This document shows, piece after piece, positions 52,880 through 60,794 of a stretch of DNA of 64,000 bases. Made by a program: the position numbers and the translations under genes. The notes under the pieces were generated by a model. That model worked only from the letters and a program-made list of their open reading frames with translations, did not search any database and was not told the origin of the DNA. Numbering within the stretch: the first letter of the stretch is position 1; each line of letters starts with the position of its first letter. The stretch lies in NCBI GenBank assembly GCA_903960915.1, contig CAJCCO010000090.1:1-64000 (forward strand), written 5' to 3'. The DNA is from an uncultured beta proteobacterium. GTDB taxonomy: Bacteria > Pseudomonadota > Gammaproteobacteria > Burkholderiales > Burkholderiaceae_C.

Positions 52880-53758
52880 ATGAGTCTAATTACGCGCTGC
52901 CCCGGTTGCGAAACTAGCTTCAAAGTGGTTCCAGATCAGCTACGGCTGTCTGAAGGCTGGGTGCGCTGCGGGCAATGTGAGCTGGTGTTTGATGCCGCTC
53001 TGCACATGCAAGTGCCAGAAAACGAGGCACCGCCGGTTGCTGTTGTTGTGCCCCCGCCCCCCCTGATCACCCCGATTCCCCCGGCTCCAACGACGACCCC
53101 GGATGAGCCCGTAGTGCCTGCTACAAATCCAGTAGCAGAGGATGTGCCCCCGCTGGCGGCCATGCTGACCAAAGCGGCGGCAGTCGATTGGGAGACTGAG
53201 TTGGCCCAGGCCGCCCCTCCCGCCCGAGCGGCCGACATTACTTTTTTGAGCGAGGCGCTAACGCAGAGTCGATGGCACAGCCCTTGGGCACGGCGTAGCT
53301 TGGCGGGGTTGACCGTTGCCTTGACGCTGCTGTTGATGGGACAGCTGCTTGTACAGGAGCGGGAGAGACTGCTGGCTTGGCAGCCCGACTTATTGCCCAT
53401 AGGCTTGGCCGCTTGCAGCGTATTGAACTGCACCATTGCGCCGCTGAAACATATTGATTCGCTGGCCATTGAGAGCTCTTCATTCACCTTGATCGCTGGC
53501 GACACGTACCGCTGGGACTTTGTGCTGAAGAATACGGCCAGCGCAGAGTTGGCGTTTCCCGCCATTGAGCTGAGTTTGACCGACAGCTTGGACCGCGTCT
53601 GGATGCGCCGAATATTTCTTCCGCAAGAATTGGGCGTCTCGTCGCCCGTGTTGCTCCCTGGCGCAGAGTGGAGCAGTTCCATCGCGCTAAAGATCAAAAC
53701 CGAAGGACAAAGCGCTGACCAAGTAGCGGGTTACCGCATTCTTGCCCTTTACCCCTGA
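52880..53758 (+). CDS. zinc-ribbon DUF3426 membrane protein
   Basis: The 292-residue protein has an N-terminal zinc ribbon of the MJ0042 type with Cys7, Cys10, Cys30 and Cys33 (RCPGC...RCGQCELVFDA). A long Pro/Val/Thr-rich linker (about 47-85) follows, then a membrane helix near 140-160 (LAGLTVALTLLLMGQLLVQ) and a periplasmic DUF3426 beta domain (about 175-292). Function in this family is unknown; the topology puts a metal-binding domain in the cytoplasm and a folded domain outside. Genes of this type often follow prmA in Burkholderiales. Confidence 0.88.
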   Translation: MSLITRCPGCETSFKVVPDQLRLSEGWVRCGQCELVFDAALHMQVPENEAPPVAVVVPPPPLITPIPPAPTTTPDEPVVPATNPVAEDVPPLAAMLTKAAAVDWETELAQAAPPARAADITFLSEALTQSRWHSPWARRSLAGLTVALTLLLMGQLLVQERERLLAWQPDLLPIGLAACSVLNCTIAPLKHIDSLAIESSSFTLIAGDTYRWDFVLKNTASAELAFPAIELSLTDSLDRVWMRRIFLPQELGVSSPVLLPGAEWSSSIALKIKTEGQSADQVAGYRILALYP

Positions 53759-53770
53759 GATTCCCATAAA

Positions 53771-53802
53771 AAAAGCCCGATGTTTTACAACATCGGGCTT
53801 TT
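53771..53802. terminator. bidirectional terminator
   Basis: AAAAGCCCGATGTT (53771-53784) and AACATCGGGCTTTT (53789-53802) form a perfect 14-bp hairpin with a TTAC loop. A-runs on the left and T-runs on the right let it serve both the DUF3426 gene and the convergent histone-like gene. Confidence 0.9.
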
Positions 53803-53821
53803 GGTGCAAACGCTGAAGTTA

Positions 53822-54367
53822 TCAGGGTTTGCTTGCCGTTGGAAACGGCCAAGCTGCTTGCGGGTTCAGAGTTGTCTGAGCTGCAGGGGCAGGTTTGGAA
53901 GCAGGCGCAGCCTTTGCGGCAGCGGGTGCTTTCGCGGCTTTCTTGGCGGCTGGCTTTTTAGCGGCTTTCTTGGCGGCTGGCTTTTTAGCAGCGGGTTTCT
54001 TGGCAGCAGCAGCTTTCTTGGCTGGCGCTTTTTTAGCGGCAGCTTTTTTGGCTGGAGCGGCTTTTTTGGCCGGTGCTGCTTTTTTAGCGGCTGGCTTTTT
54101 GGCTGCTACGGCTTTTTTGGCTGGCGCTTTTTTGGCGGCAGCTTTTTTAGCTGGAGCGGCTTTTTTGGCCGGTGCTGCTTTTTTAGCGGCTGGCTTTTTG
54201 GCTGCTACAGCTTTCTTGGCTGGTGCAGCTTTTTTAGCTGGAGCGGCCTTTTTGGCTGGAGCAGCTTTTTTAGCAGCTACTTTCTTGGCTGGAGCGGCTT
54301 TTTTAGCTACAACAGATTTCTTCGCGGGAGCGGCCTTTTTTGCGACCGGTTTTTTTGCAGTTGCCAT
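53822..54367 (-). CDS. histone H1-like Lys/Ala/Pro-rich protein
   Basis: The 181-residue protein is almost entirely Ala, Lys and Pro, built from AAPAKK, AAAKKAPAKK and VAAKKPAAKK units, with a short non-repetitive C-terminal tail (TTLNPQAAWPFPTASKP). It resembles bacterial histone H1-like and AlgP/HctB-type nucleoid proteins, which bind DNA nonspecifically. The start at 54367 is the second of two adjacent ATGs and has the better spacing to AAGGAGA. Residues 53-85 and 86-118 are copies of a 33-residue unit. The upstream 54386-54538 gap separates it from nrdB. Confidence 0.85.
   Translation of the reverse strand: MATAKKPVAKKAAPAKKSVVAKKAAPAKKVAAKKAAPAKKAAPAKKAAPAKKAVAAKKPAAKKAAPAKKAAPAKKAAAKKAPAKKAVAAKKPAAKKAAPAKKAAPAKKAAAKKAPAKKAAAAKKPAAKKPAAKKAAKKPAAKKAAKAPAAAKAAPASKPAPAAQTTLNPQAAWPFPTASKP
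54014..54211 (-). repeat. 99-bp tandem repeat, two copies, in the histone-like gene
   Basis: Codons 53-85 (54113-54211) and 86-118 (54014-54112) encode the same 33 residues, from AVAAKKPAAKK to KKAPAKK. A partial third copy starts AAAAKKPAAKK. The DNA copies are near-identical, with scattered third-position changes. Copy number is a likely source of length variation between strains. Confidence 0.8.
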
Positions 54368-54480
54368 CATTTTCTCCTTGATCAATTTACAAAGAGCACT
54401 TCATGCGAGTTGGAGTGCACGAAGCGATTCATGGTGTTGGGGTCAATCCCAGCACCATGAACTCGGGTACACAAACCACC

Positions 54481-54500
54481 ACTGCCCTTGGTAGGGCAGT
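54481..54500. repeat. perfect hairpin between nrdB and the histone-like gene
   Basis: ACTGCCCT (54481-54488) pairs with AGGGCAGT (54493-54500) across a TGGT loop, 38 bases beyond the nrdB stop. There is no strong T-run on either strand, so it could be a weak nrdB terminator or a processing/stability hairpin. Confidence 0.5.
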
Positions 54501-54538
54501 CAGTCGTTTGTGGAATTCTTGTTGTCATATATAGAGTA

Positions 54539-55750
54539 TTAATCCCAGGAAAGCGCGCCACCCGATTGGTACTCGATAACACGGGTTTCAAAGAAATTGC
54601 GCTCTTTTTTCAGGTCAATCATTTCGCTCATCCAAGGGAAAGGATTTTCCTCATTCGGGAACAGGGGCTCCAGACCAATTTGCGTCGCGCGCCGGTTGGC
54701 GATGTAGCGCAGATAGCCTTTGAACATGGAGGCATTCATGCCCAGCACGCCGCGGGGCATGGTGTCTTCGGCATAACGGTACTCAAGCTCAACCGCTTGT
54801 TCAAACAGACCCTTGATTTCAGCTTTGAACTCGGCAGTCCACAACTGGGGGTTTTCCAGTTTGAGCTGGTTGATCAGGTCAATGCCGAAATTGCAATGCA
54901 TGGACTCGTCGCGCAGGATGTACTGGTACTGCTCGGCAGCACCCGTCATCTTGTTTTGCCGACCCAGAGCCAGAATTTGAGTGAAGCCGACATAGAAGAA
55001 CAGACCTTCCATCAGGCAGGCAAAAACAATCAGGGACTTCAGCAGCGTTTGATCGTTCTCGGGTGTACCCGTTTGGAAAGCCGGGTTCATGATGGCTTCA
55101 ATGAATGGAATCAGGAACTGGTCTTTGTCGCGAATCGACTTGACTTCGTTGTAGGCGCTAAATATCTCAGCTTCGTCCAGACCCAGGGACTCCACGATGT
55201 ATTGGTAAGCGTGCGTGTGAATCGCTTCTTCAAACGCCTGACGCAACAAAAACTGACGGCACTCTGGTGCGGTGATGTGGCGGTAGGTGCCCAACACAAT
55301 GTTGTTGGCGGCCAGCGAGTCAGCCGTGACGAAGAAACCGAGGTTGCGTTTAATGATGCGACGCTCGTCTTCAGTCAGACCGTTGGGGTCTTTCCACAGA
55401 GCAATGTCGCGCGTCATGTTGACTTCTTGCGGCATCCAGTGGTTGGCGCAGCTCGACAGGTATTTCTCCCATGCCCATTTGTACTTGAAGGGGACGAGTT
55501 GGTTAACGTCGGTCTTGCCGTTGATGATGCGTTTGTCCGCAGCATTGACGCGGCGGGCGGGAGCAGATTCCAGCGGGGTGTTTTGCGCAGTGCTTGCAGC
55601 GTTGGTGGGCTGCATTATGGGTCGCACAGCGCCGTCATGCAGTGTTTGAACAGGCGCCGAATTAAAAGACGGCTCTTCACGGCTGGTGGGTAAGCCGCCT
55701 GCTAAAGGCAACGACGGTGTGGGCTTGACTTCTTCGTCCCAGGTCAACAT
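54539..55750 (-). CDS. nrdB: class Ia ribonucleotide reductase, beta subunit
   Basis: NrdB holds the diiron-tyrosyl radical cofactor for aerobic deoxyribonucleotide synthesis. The 403-residue protein has a variable N-terminal 65 residues, then the ferritin-like core. Visible elements are [31 protein letters not shown] (Glu and His ligands with the radical Tyr in the E-x2-H-x3-Y pattern) and [10 protein letters not shown] (Glu and His ligands). The C-terminal tail ends [10 protein letters not shown] for docking to NrdA. It is downstream of nrdA with a 126-base gap containing a long inverted repeat. Confidence 0.95.
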   Translation of the reverse strand: MLTWDEEVKPTPSLPLAGGLPTSREEPSFNSAPVQTLHDGAVRPIMQPTNAASTAQNTPLESAPARRVNAADKRIINGKTDVNQLVPFKYKWAWEKYLSSCANHWMPQEVNMTRDIALWKDPNGLTEDERRIIKRNLGFFVTADSLAANNIVLGTYRHITAPECRQFLLRQAFEEAIHTHAYQYIVESLGLDEAEIFSAYNEVKSIRDKDQFLIPFIEAIMNPAFQTGTPENDQTLLKSLIVFACLMEGLFFYVGFTQILALGRQNKMTGAAEQYQYILRDESMHCNFGIDLINQLKLENPQLWTAEFKAEIKGLFEQAVELEYRYAEDTMPRGVLGMNASMFKGYLRYIANRRATQIGLEPLFPNEENPFPWMSEMIDLKKERNFFETRVIEYQSGGALSWD

Positions 55751-55779
55751 ATTTTATTTTCCAATCAGCGGATTATGAG

Positions 55780-55821
55780 AGCAGTGAATTGAATTGAAAA
55801 GTATTCATTCAATTCACTGCT
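55780..55821. repeat. 15-bp inverted repeat between nrdA and nrdB
   Basis: AGCAGTGAATTGAAT (55780-55794) and ATTCAATTCACTGCT (55807-55821) are perfect inverted complements with a 12-base spacer. They lie 29 bases before the nrdB start. There is no T-run, so a plain terminator is unlikely. It may be an mRNA processing or stability structure, or an operator, adjusting NrdB relative to NrdA. Confidence 0.7.
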
Positions 55822-55876
55822 GATTTGTTTTGTCGAGTGTTGTGTTGCAACATCGAACAGCGCTTGAGTCGACGCC

Positions 55877-58795
55877 TTATTGGCACGACTCGCACGTTGG
55901 ATCGTCCACACCGCAGAACTTGATGTCGGTGGCGGGGCCTGAAGCCATTTGCAATTTGGCTGCTGCTGCTGCTGCATCGAGTGCGCTCATGCCACTCGCC
56001 GCACTGGTCGTTTCCTGACCTGACGAAACTGAGTTCATTCGCCCTGCAGTCACGGTAGATTTTTCAACGTGCGTTGCAGACATGGTGCGCAGGTAGTACG
56101 TGGTTTTCAAACCGCGAATCCAGGCCAGCTTGTAAGTGTCATCCAGCTTTTTACCCGAAGCGCCAGCCATGTAGATATTGAGCGACTGTGCTTGGTCGAT
56201 CCATTTTTGACGGCGAGAGGCGGCTTCAACGAGCCAACGGGTTTCAACTTCAAAAGCGGTGGCGTACAGCGACTTGATTTCTGCAGGCACCCGATCAATG
56301 GGGGCGAGCGAACCATCAAAGTGCTTGAGGTCCATAACCATCACGTCATCCCACAGCCCCAGGCGTTTGAGGTCTTTGACCAGATAGCCGTTGATGATGG
56401 TGAACTCGCCCGACAGATTGGATTTGACGGACAGGTTGCCAAAGCAGGGCTCAATGGACGCGTCCACGCCAATGATGTTGGAGATGGTGGCGGTTGGCGC
56501 AATCGCGGTGCAGTTGGAGTTGCGCATGCCGTCTTTGGCAATTTTTTTGCGCAGCGCGTCCCAGTCCATGGTGGATGAACGGTCAACTTCAACGTAGCCA
56601 CCGCGCGCAGTGGCCAGCATGTCCAGCGTGTCGATGGGCAGAATGCCTTTGTCCCACAAAGAGCCCTTGTAGCTGGAGTATTTACCGCGCTCGCGGGACA
56701 ACTCGGTAGAAGCCCAGTAAGCGTAGTAGCAAATGGCTTCCATGGATTGGTCGGCAAATTCCACCGCAGCGTCGCTGGCGTAGGGAATGCGCAACTCATA
56801 CAAGCTGTCCTGGAAGGCCATGACGCCCAGACCCACCGGGCGGTGGCGCAGGTTGGAGTCACGTGCTTTTTTGACGGCGTAGTAATTAATGTCAATCACG
56901 TTGTCGAGCATGCGCATGGCTGTCGTGATGGTCTTTTGCAGTTTGGTGTGGTCCAGCGCACCGTCCTTGATGTGCTGAAGCAGGTTGACTGAGCCCAGGT
57001 TGCATACGGCGGTTTCAGTGTCGCTGGTGTTCAGTGTGATCTCGGTGCACAAGTTGCTGGAGTGCACGACGCCAGCATGCTGCTGAGGCGAGCGGACATT
57101 GCATGCATCTTTGAACGTGATCCAGGGGTGGCCGGTTTCAAACAGCATGGTGAGCATTTTTCGCCAGAGGTCGGCGGCCGGCAGTGTGCGCGCTGGCTTG
57201 ATCTCGCCGCGTGCCGCCTTTTCTTCGTAAGCCACATAGGCCTTTTCGAAGTCGGCGCCAAACAGGTCATGCAAGTCTGGCACGTTGCTGGGTGAGAACA
57301 GGGTCCATTGCCCTTTTTCCATCACACGGCGCATAAACAGGTCGGGGATCCAGTTGGCCGTGTTCATGTCGTGGGTGCGGCGGCGGTCATCGCCGGTATT
57401 TTTGCGCAACTCCAGAAATTCCTCGATGTCGAGGTGCCAGGTTTCCAGGTAGGTGCAGACCGCACCTTTGCGCTTGCCGCCTTGGTTCACGGCCACGGCC
57501 GTGTCATTCACCACTTTGAGGAAAGGCACCACGCCTTGCGACTCGCCGTTGGTGCCCTTGATATGGGAGCCCAAGGCGCGCACGCGGGTCCAGTCGTTGC
57601 CCAAACCGCCTGCAAACTTGGAGAGCAGGGCGTTTTCCTTAATGGACTCGTAAATGCCGTCCAGATCGTCTGGCACGGTTGTCAAATAGCAGCTGGAGAG
57701 CTGTGAGCGCAGGGTGCCGCTATTGAATAGTGTGGGCGTGCTGGACATGAAGTCAAACGAAGACAACACTTCGTAAAACTCGATGGCCCGCGCTTCGCGG
57801 TCAATTTCGTTGAGCGACAGGCCCATGGCCACGCGCATGAAGAAGGCCTGGGGCATTTCAATGCGCGACTTGCCGATGTGCAGGAAATAGCGGTCATAAA
57901 GGGTTTGCAGACCGAGGTAATCAAACTTCAGGTCGCGGTCGGTCTTCAGTGCAGCGCCCAAGCGCTTGAGGTCAAACTGCAGCAGTTTCTCGTCCAGCAG
58001 GTCGTTGTCCACGCCTTTCTTGATGAAGCCGGGGAAGTAGTCTATGTAGGCTTGTGCCATGTCGGCCTGCACCACATCTTTGCCCAGAATTTCTTTGGCA
58101 ATGGTGTGAAACAGCAAGCGTGCGGTAGCGTAGGTGTAGTCGGGATCTTTTTCGATCAAGGTGCGAGCAGCCAGTACCGAGGCTTTGTACACCTCGTCCA
58201 TCGGCACGCCGTCGTACAGGTTACGCATGGTCTCGGCCATGATGGGTTCGGGTTTGATGTCGGCACCCAGCCCGGAGCAGGCTGCAACGATCAGGCCTTT
58301 GAGGCGGTCCAGGTCGAGCACAATGCGTTCGCCATTGTCCAGGGCGTGCAGCAGCGGGGCTTGTGGCGCATCGGCAGTCATCTTCTTGGCGCGTTCTTGT
58401 GTCCGCTTTTCGCGGTAAAGCACATAGGCGCGCGCGATTTCGTGGTGGCCACCGCGCATCAGGCCGAGCTCTACCTGGTCTTGCACATCTTCAATGTGAA
58501 AGGTGCCGCCACCGGGGCGTGAGCGCATCAGCGCGCGGATGACGGCTTGGGTCAACCCGTCCACCATTTCACGAACGCTGGCGGAAGCCGCGCCCTGTGT
58601 GCCATGCACAGCCAGAAAGGCTTTCATCATGGCGATGGCGATTTTGTTCGGTTCAAAAGGAACTACCGCGCCGTTGCGGCGGATGATTTGGTACTGTTGG
58701 AGCGCGCTCACGTGGGCGTGGCTTTCGCTGTCAGTGCCGTTTTGCGCAAGGTAGCTGGCATGAGATTCGGAGTTTGTGTTCAAGGCGGTTTGCAT
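55877..58795 (-). CDS. nrdA: class Ia ribonucleotide reductase, alpha subunit
   Basis: NrdA reduces ribonucleoside diphosphates. The ATG at 58795 (MQTALNTNSESHASYLA) is preceded by AAGGA with good spacing and gives 973 residues; a TTG at 58870 would add 25 residues. An ATP-cone lies near the N-terminus (IIRRNGAVVPFEPNKIAIAMMKAFLAV), which implies dATP feedback. The barrel carries QLSSCYLTTV and AVCNLGSVNL, holding the active-site cysteines, and the C-terminal redox pair is CESC. The protein is about 200 residues longer than E. coli NrdA, with extra N-terminal sequence. Confidence 0.95.
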   Translation of the reverse strand: MQTALNTNSESHASYLAQNGTDSESHAHVSALQQYQIIRRNGAVVPFEPNKIAIAMMKAFLAVHGTQGAASASVREMVDGLTQAVIRALMRSRPGGGTFHIEDVQDQVELGLMRGGHHEIARAYVLYREKRTQERAKKMTADAPQAPLLHALDNGERIVLDLDRLKGLIVAACSGLGADIKPEPIMAETMRNLYDGVPMDEVYKASVLAARTLIEKDPDYTYATARLLFHTIAKEILGKDVVQADMAQAYIDYFPGFIKKGVDNDLLDEKLLQFDLKRLGAALKTDRDLKFDYLGLQTLYDRYFLHIGKSRIEMPQAFFMRVAMGLSLNEIDREARAIEFYEVLSSFDFMSSTPTLFNSGTLRSQLSSCYLTTVPDDLDGIYESIKENALLSKFAGGLGNDWTRVRALGSHIKGTNGESQGVVPFLKVVNDTAVAVNQGGKRKGAVCTYLETWHLDIEEFLELRKNTGDDRRRTHDMNTANWIPDLFMRRVMEKGQWTLFSPSNVPDLHDLFGADFEKAYVAYEEKAARGEIKPARTLPAADLWRKMLTMLFETGHPWITFKDACNVRSPQQHAGVVHSSNLCTEITLNTSDTETAVCNLGSVNLLQHIKDGALDHTKLQKTITTAMRMLDNVIDINYYAVKKARDSNLRHRPVGLGVMAFQDSLYELRIPYASDAAVEFADQSMEAICYYAYWASTELSRERGKYSSYKGSLWDKGILPIDTLDMLATARGGYVEVDRSSTMDWDALRKKIAKDGMRNSNCTAIAPTATISNIIGVDASIEPCFGNLSVKSNLSGEFTIINGYLVKDLKRLGLWDDVMVMDLKHFDGSLAPIDRVPAEIKSLYATAFEVETRWLVEAASRRQKWIDQAQSLNIYMAGASGKKLDDTYKLAWIRGLKTTYYLRTMSATHVEKSTVTAGRMNSVSSGQETTSAASGMSALDAAAAAAKLQMASGPATDIKFCGVDDPTCESCQ

Positions 58796-58892
58796 TTGTG
58801 TCCTTGTCAATGACTGTGTTTGATTTTGTATTTGGTCCCTGACAGTTGCCTCGAATTTTGCGTCGGGCAACCTGTTTTTTTGTGAGTAGCAG

Positions 58893-58940
58893 ACACTATA
58901 TATGGGGTCTAAAGTGAATTCAAGCCACTACCCCTAGTGT
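58893..58940 (-). promoter_or_regulatory. nrdA promoter overlapped by paired NrdR-type boxes
   Basis: ACACTATATATGGGGT (58893-58908) and CCACTACCCCTAGTGT (58925-58940) both resemble the 16-bp NrdR box (acaCwAtATaTwGtgt). They are 32 bases apart, three helical turns, as is usual for NrdR sites. On the minus strand a -35 TTGAAT (58923-58918) and -10 TATAGT (58900-58895) are spaced 17 bases, with the -10 inside the first box. Repression of nrdAB by NrdR is the likely outcome; no nrdR gene is in the window. Confidence 0.8.
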
Positions 58941-59067
58941 ATAGGCATCATTTGGGGAAAAGTTTGAAAATGTGGGATTTCACCCAAAAGAATGCGACAG
59001 AAGTCGCTTTTGAAACCGGATTGAGCGCTAACCAAGACCCGTTGCGACAGCGCTTTGCAAGGGTGAT

Positions 59068-59682
59068 TTATTTTTTCCGCGCGGGAAGAAAAATGACATC
59101 GGGAAAGTACCCATTGGCTAAGCCAAGGGCGTCTTGTAAATGCGCCCAATTGAAACCAGCACCCGGGTCACCCTTGCGTCCTGGCGCTATGTGTTCATGC
59201 CCTGCCAGGTGCGCAATGGGATAGTGCTGCAGCAGTGCCGCAACCAAGGCAAACAGCGTTTGATACTGGAGGTCCTCAAAGTCTTGGCCCTCCAGGCCTT
59301 CGAGTTCAATACCGATGGAGTCGTCGTTGCACTGGCTGCGGCCTCGGTAGCTGGACACGCCAGCGTGCCAGGCGCGTTCATCGCAACTCACAAACTGCAC
59401 CAATTCGCCCTGGCGCCTAATAAAGAAGTGCGCCGAAACCTGCAGGCCCCGAATCGTCTGGAAGTAGGGGTGTTCGTCCCAGTCCAGCCGGTTCGTAAAC
59501 AGGCGCTCTACCTGGTCGCCACCGTACTGGCCAGGCGGCAGGCTGATGGAATGCAACACCACCAGGTCCGTGGTCGCGCCAGTTGGGCGTGGCCCGAAGT
59601 TGGGAGAATCAACCCGAGAAGCGAACTGGTACCAACCGTCCCGCCACAGCAGTGGAGTGGGCCATGTTTCTAAGGGTGCCAT
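59068..59682 (-). CDS. ampD: 1,6-anhydro-N-acetylmuramyl-L-alanine amidase AmpD
   Basis: AmpD cleaves the stem peptide from anhydro-muropeptides in the cytoplasm, feeding Mpl-dependent recycling and indirectly controlling AmpR-type beta-lactamase induction. The 204-residue Amidase_2 protein has zinc ligands His44 (VVLHSIS), His162 (AGHEHIAPGRK) and Asp172 (GDPG). The family opening SPNFGPRP and the SIGIELEG strand are also present. No signal peptide is apparent, as expected for AmpD. It starts directly after the stop of the small membrane protein gene. Confidence 0.95.
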   Translation of the reverse strand: MAPLETWPTPLLWRDGWYQFASRVDSPNFGPRPTGATTDLVVLHSISLPPGQYGGDQVERLFTNRLDWDEHPYFQTIRGLQVSAHFFIRRQGELVQFVSCDERAWHAGVSSYRGRSQCNDDSIGIELEGLEGQDFEDLQYQTLFALVAALLQHYPIAHLAGHEHIAPGRKGDPGAGFNWAHLQDALGLANGYFPDVIFLPARKK

Positions 59683-59916
59683 TCAATGCTCTGCCAGGGC
59701 CAGGTGATCGGCGCTGCAATACCGCCCGAGCTTGCCTTGGTGTGACTCGGACTGCGGCAGGTGCACACCACAATGGGCGCACTGCACCATATCCAATGGT
59801 GTGGCGACAGGCTGCTTAGGTTCAGCCTTTCCCTGGCGACGTGGCCCGTGAGCCCGACTGGAGCGCCACAGCCAGACGCCTACAAGCACCACGACCAGTA
59901 ACAGCAGCAGCTTCAT
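59683..59916 (-). CDS. small membrane protein with Cys-rich tail (PP0621-like)
   Basis: The 77-residue protein has one N-terminal membrane helix (about 2-17, KLLLLLVVVLVGVWLW). A basic linker follows, then a C-terminal metal-binding-like segment CAHCGVHLPQSESHQGKLGRYC-SADH (shown with a break) with three Cys and several His. It resembles small PP0621-family proteins of unknown function. It overlaps the CcsA-like gene by four bases and abuts ampD, so the three genes form a compact operon. Confidence 0.78.
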   Translation of the reverse strand: MKLLLLLVVVLVGVWLWRSSRAHGPRRQGKAEPKQPVATPLDMVQCAHCGVHLPQSESHQGKLGRYCSADHLALAEH

Positions 59917-60716
59917 GCCACCCGCCCCAGAATCACTTCCAGCACAAAGCGTGAGCCCACATAAGCCAGCAGCAACAGCCCAGACCCTATATAGATAACA
60001 CGCACCGCGCGCCGCCCACGCCAGCCGAAGCGGGCACGTCCCATCAACAAAATGGCAAACACCAGCCAGGACAGGAGGGAGAACGCCGTTTTATGGTCCA
60101 GTTTGAAAGGCGCGACCGTGCCATACAGTTGTTGACTGAACAAGAGGCCGACGGCCAGGGTTGCGGTCAGCAGCACAAAGCCTGTTCCCACAAAACGGAA
60201 CATCAAGCGCTCCAGCGTGAGCAGCGGGACGCCACTGTGCGGGTCGGCGCCTCGGCGAATTTGTGCTTCAGTCCGCGTCATGAACCAGCCATGCACCACC
60301 GCCGCAGCAAACAAACCATAGGAAGCAATGCCCAGCGCCCAGTGCAGAGGCAACCAGGGCGAAGCTGTCGCGTGCAGCGCGTTGCCAGGAAAGGCGAGCG
60401 CGAGCCACATGGCCAGCGCCCCCAGGCCAGACAAAGACCAGCGGGCTTTGAGCATGGGAAACACATGACTTTCCACCGCGTAAATACCGGCGGCCAGCCA
60501 GGCGGTGAAAGACAGGGCCGGGGCAAAGCCAAACCGAGGTGATTCTCCCCATAAACCCCAGAGCAACACCAAACCGTGCAGCACCCAAGCCAGCCAGAGG
60601 GTGAGGCGTGCCCACGAACTGCCGAATCTGGACGCGCCCAGCGCCGAAGCCACATAGGCGCTGGCGGCGCCCACGGCCAGAATCAAAGCGGTTGGAGAAG
60701 CACTGGCTAAAATCAT
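59913..60716 (-). CDS. CcsA/YpjD-type cytochrome c assembly-like membrane protein
   Basis: The 267-residue protein has about eight hydrophobic helices and belongs to the CcsA/CcmC superfamily. The segment LPLHWALGIASYGLFAAAVVHGWFM contains a conserved His and leads to the basic TRTEAQIRR loop. YpjD-type members are encoded opposite ffh in many proteobacteria, exactly the arrangement here (78 bases between divergent starts). The WWD haem-handling motif of true CcsA is not obvious, so a role in cytochrome c assembly is uncertain. Confidence 0.85.
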   Translation of the reverse strand: MILASASPTALILAVGAASAYVASALGASRFGSSWARLTLWLAWVLHGLVLLWGLWGESPRFGFAPALSFTAWLAAGIYAVESHVFPMLKARWSLSGLGALAMWLALAFPGNALHATASPWLPLHWALGIASYGLFAAAVVHGWFMTRTEAQIRRGADPHSGVPLLTLERLMFRFVGTGFVLLTATLAVGLLFSQQLYGTVAPFKLDHKTAFSLLSWLVFAILLMGRARFGWRGRRAVRVIYIGSGLLLLAYVGSRFVLEVILGRVA

Positions 60717-60794
60717 GGCTGCAGTTTAGCGTTTTGCCGGCTGCTTTTTTTGACGGACGGCCTTGTCTGGCCCCCGTTCACCGGAATCTCTCCT

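Noticed and set aside
53895-54494. Long plus-strand frame opposite the histone-like gene (Ala/Phe/Leu/Gly repeats).
   Set aside because: It is the antisense of Lys/Ala codons (GCC/AAG become GGC/CTT), has no start context, and the minus-strand gene has a proper ribosome site and terminator.
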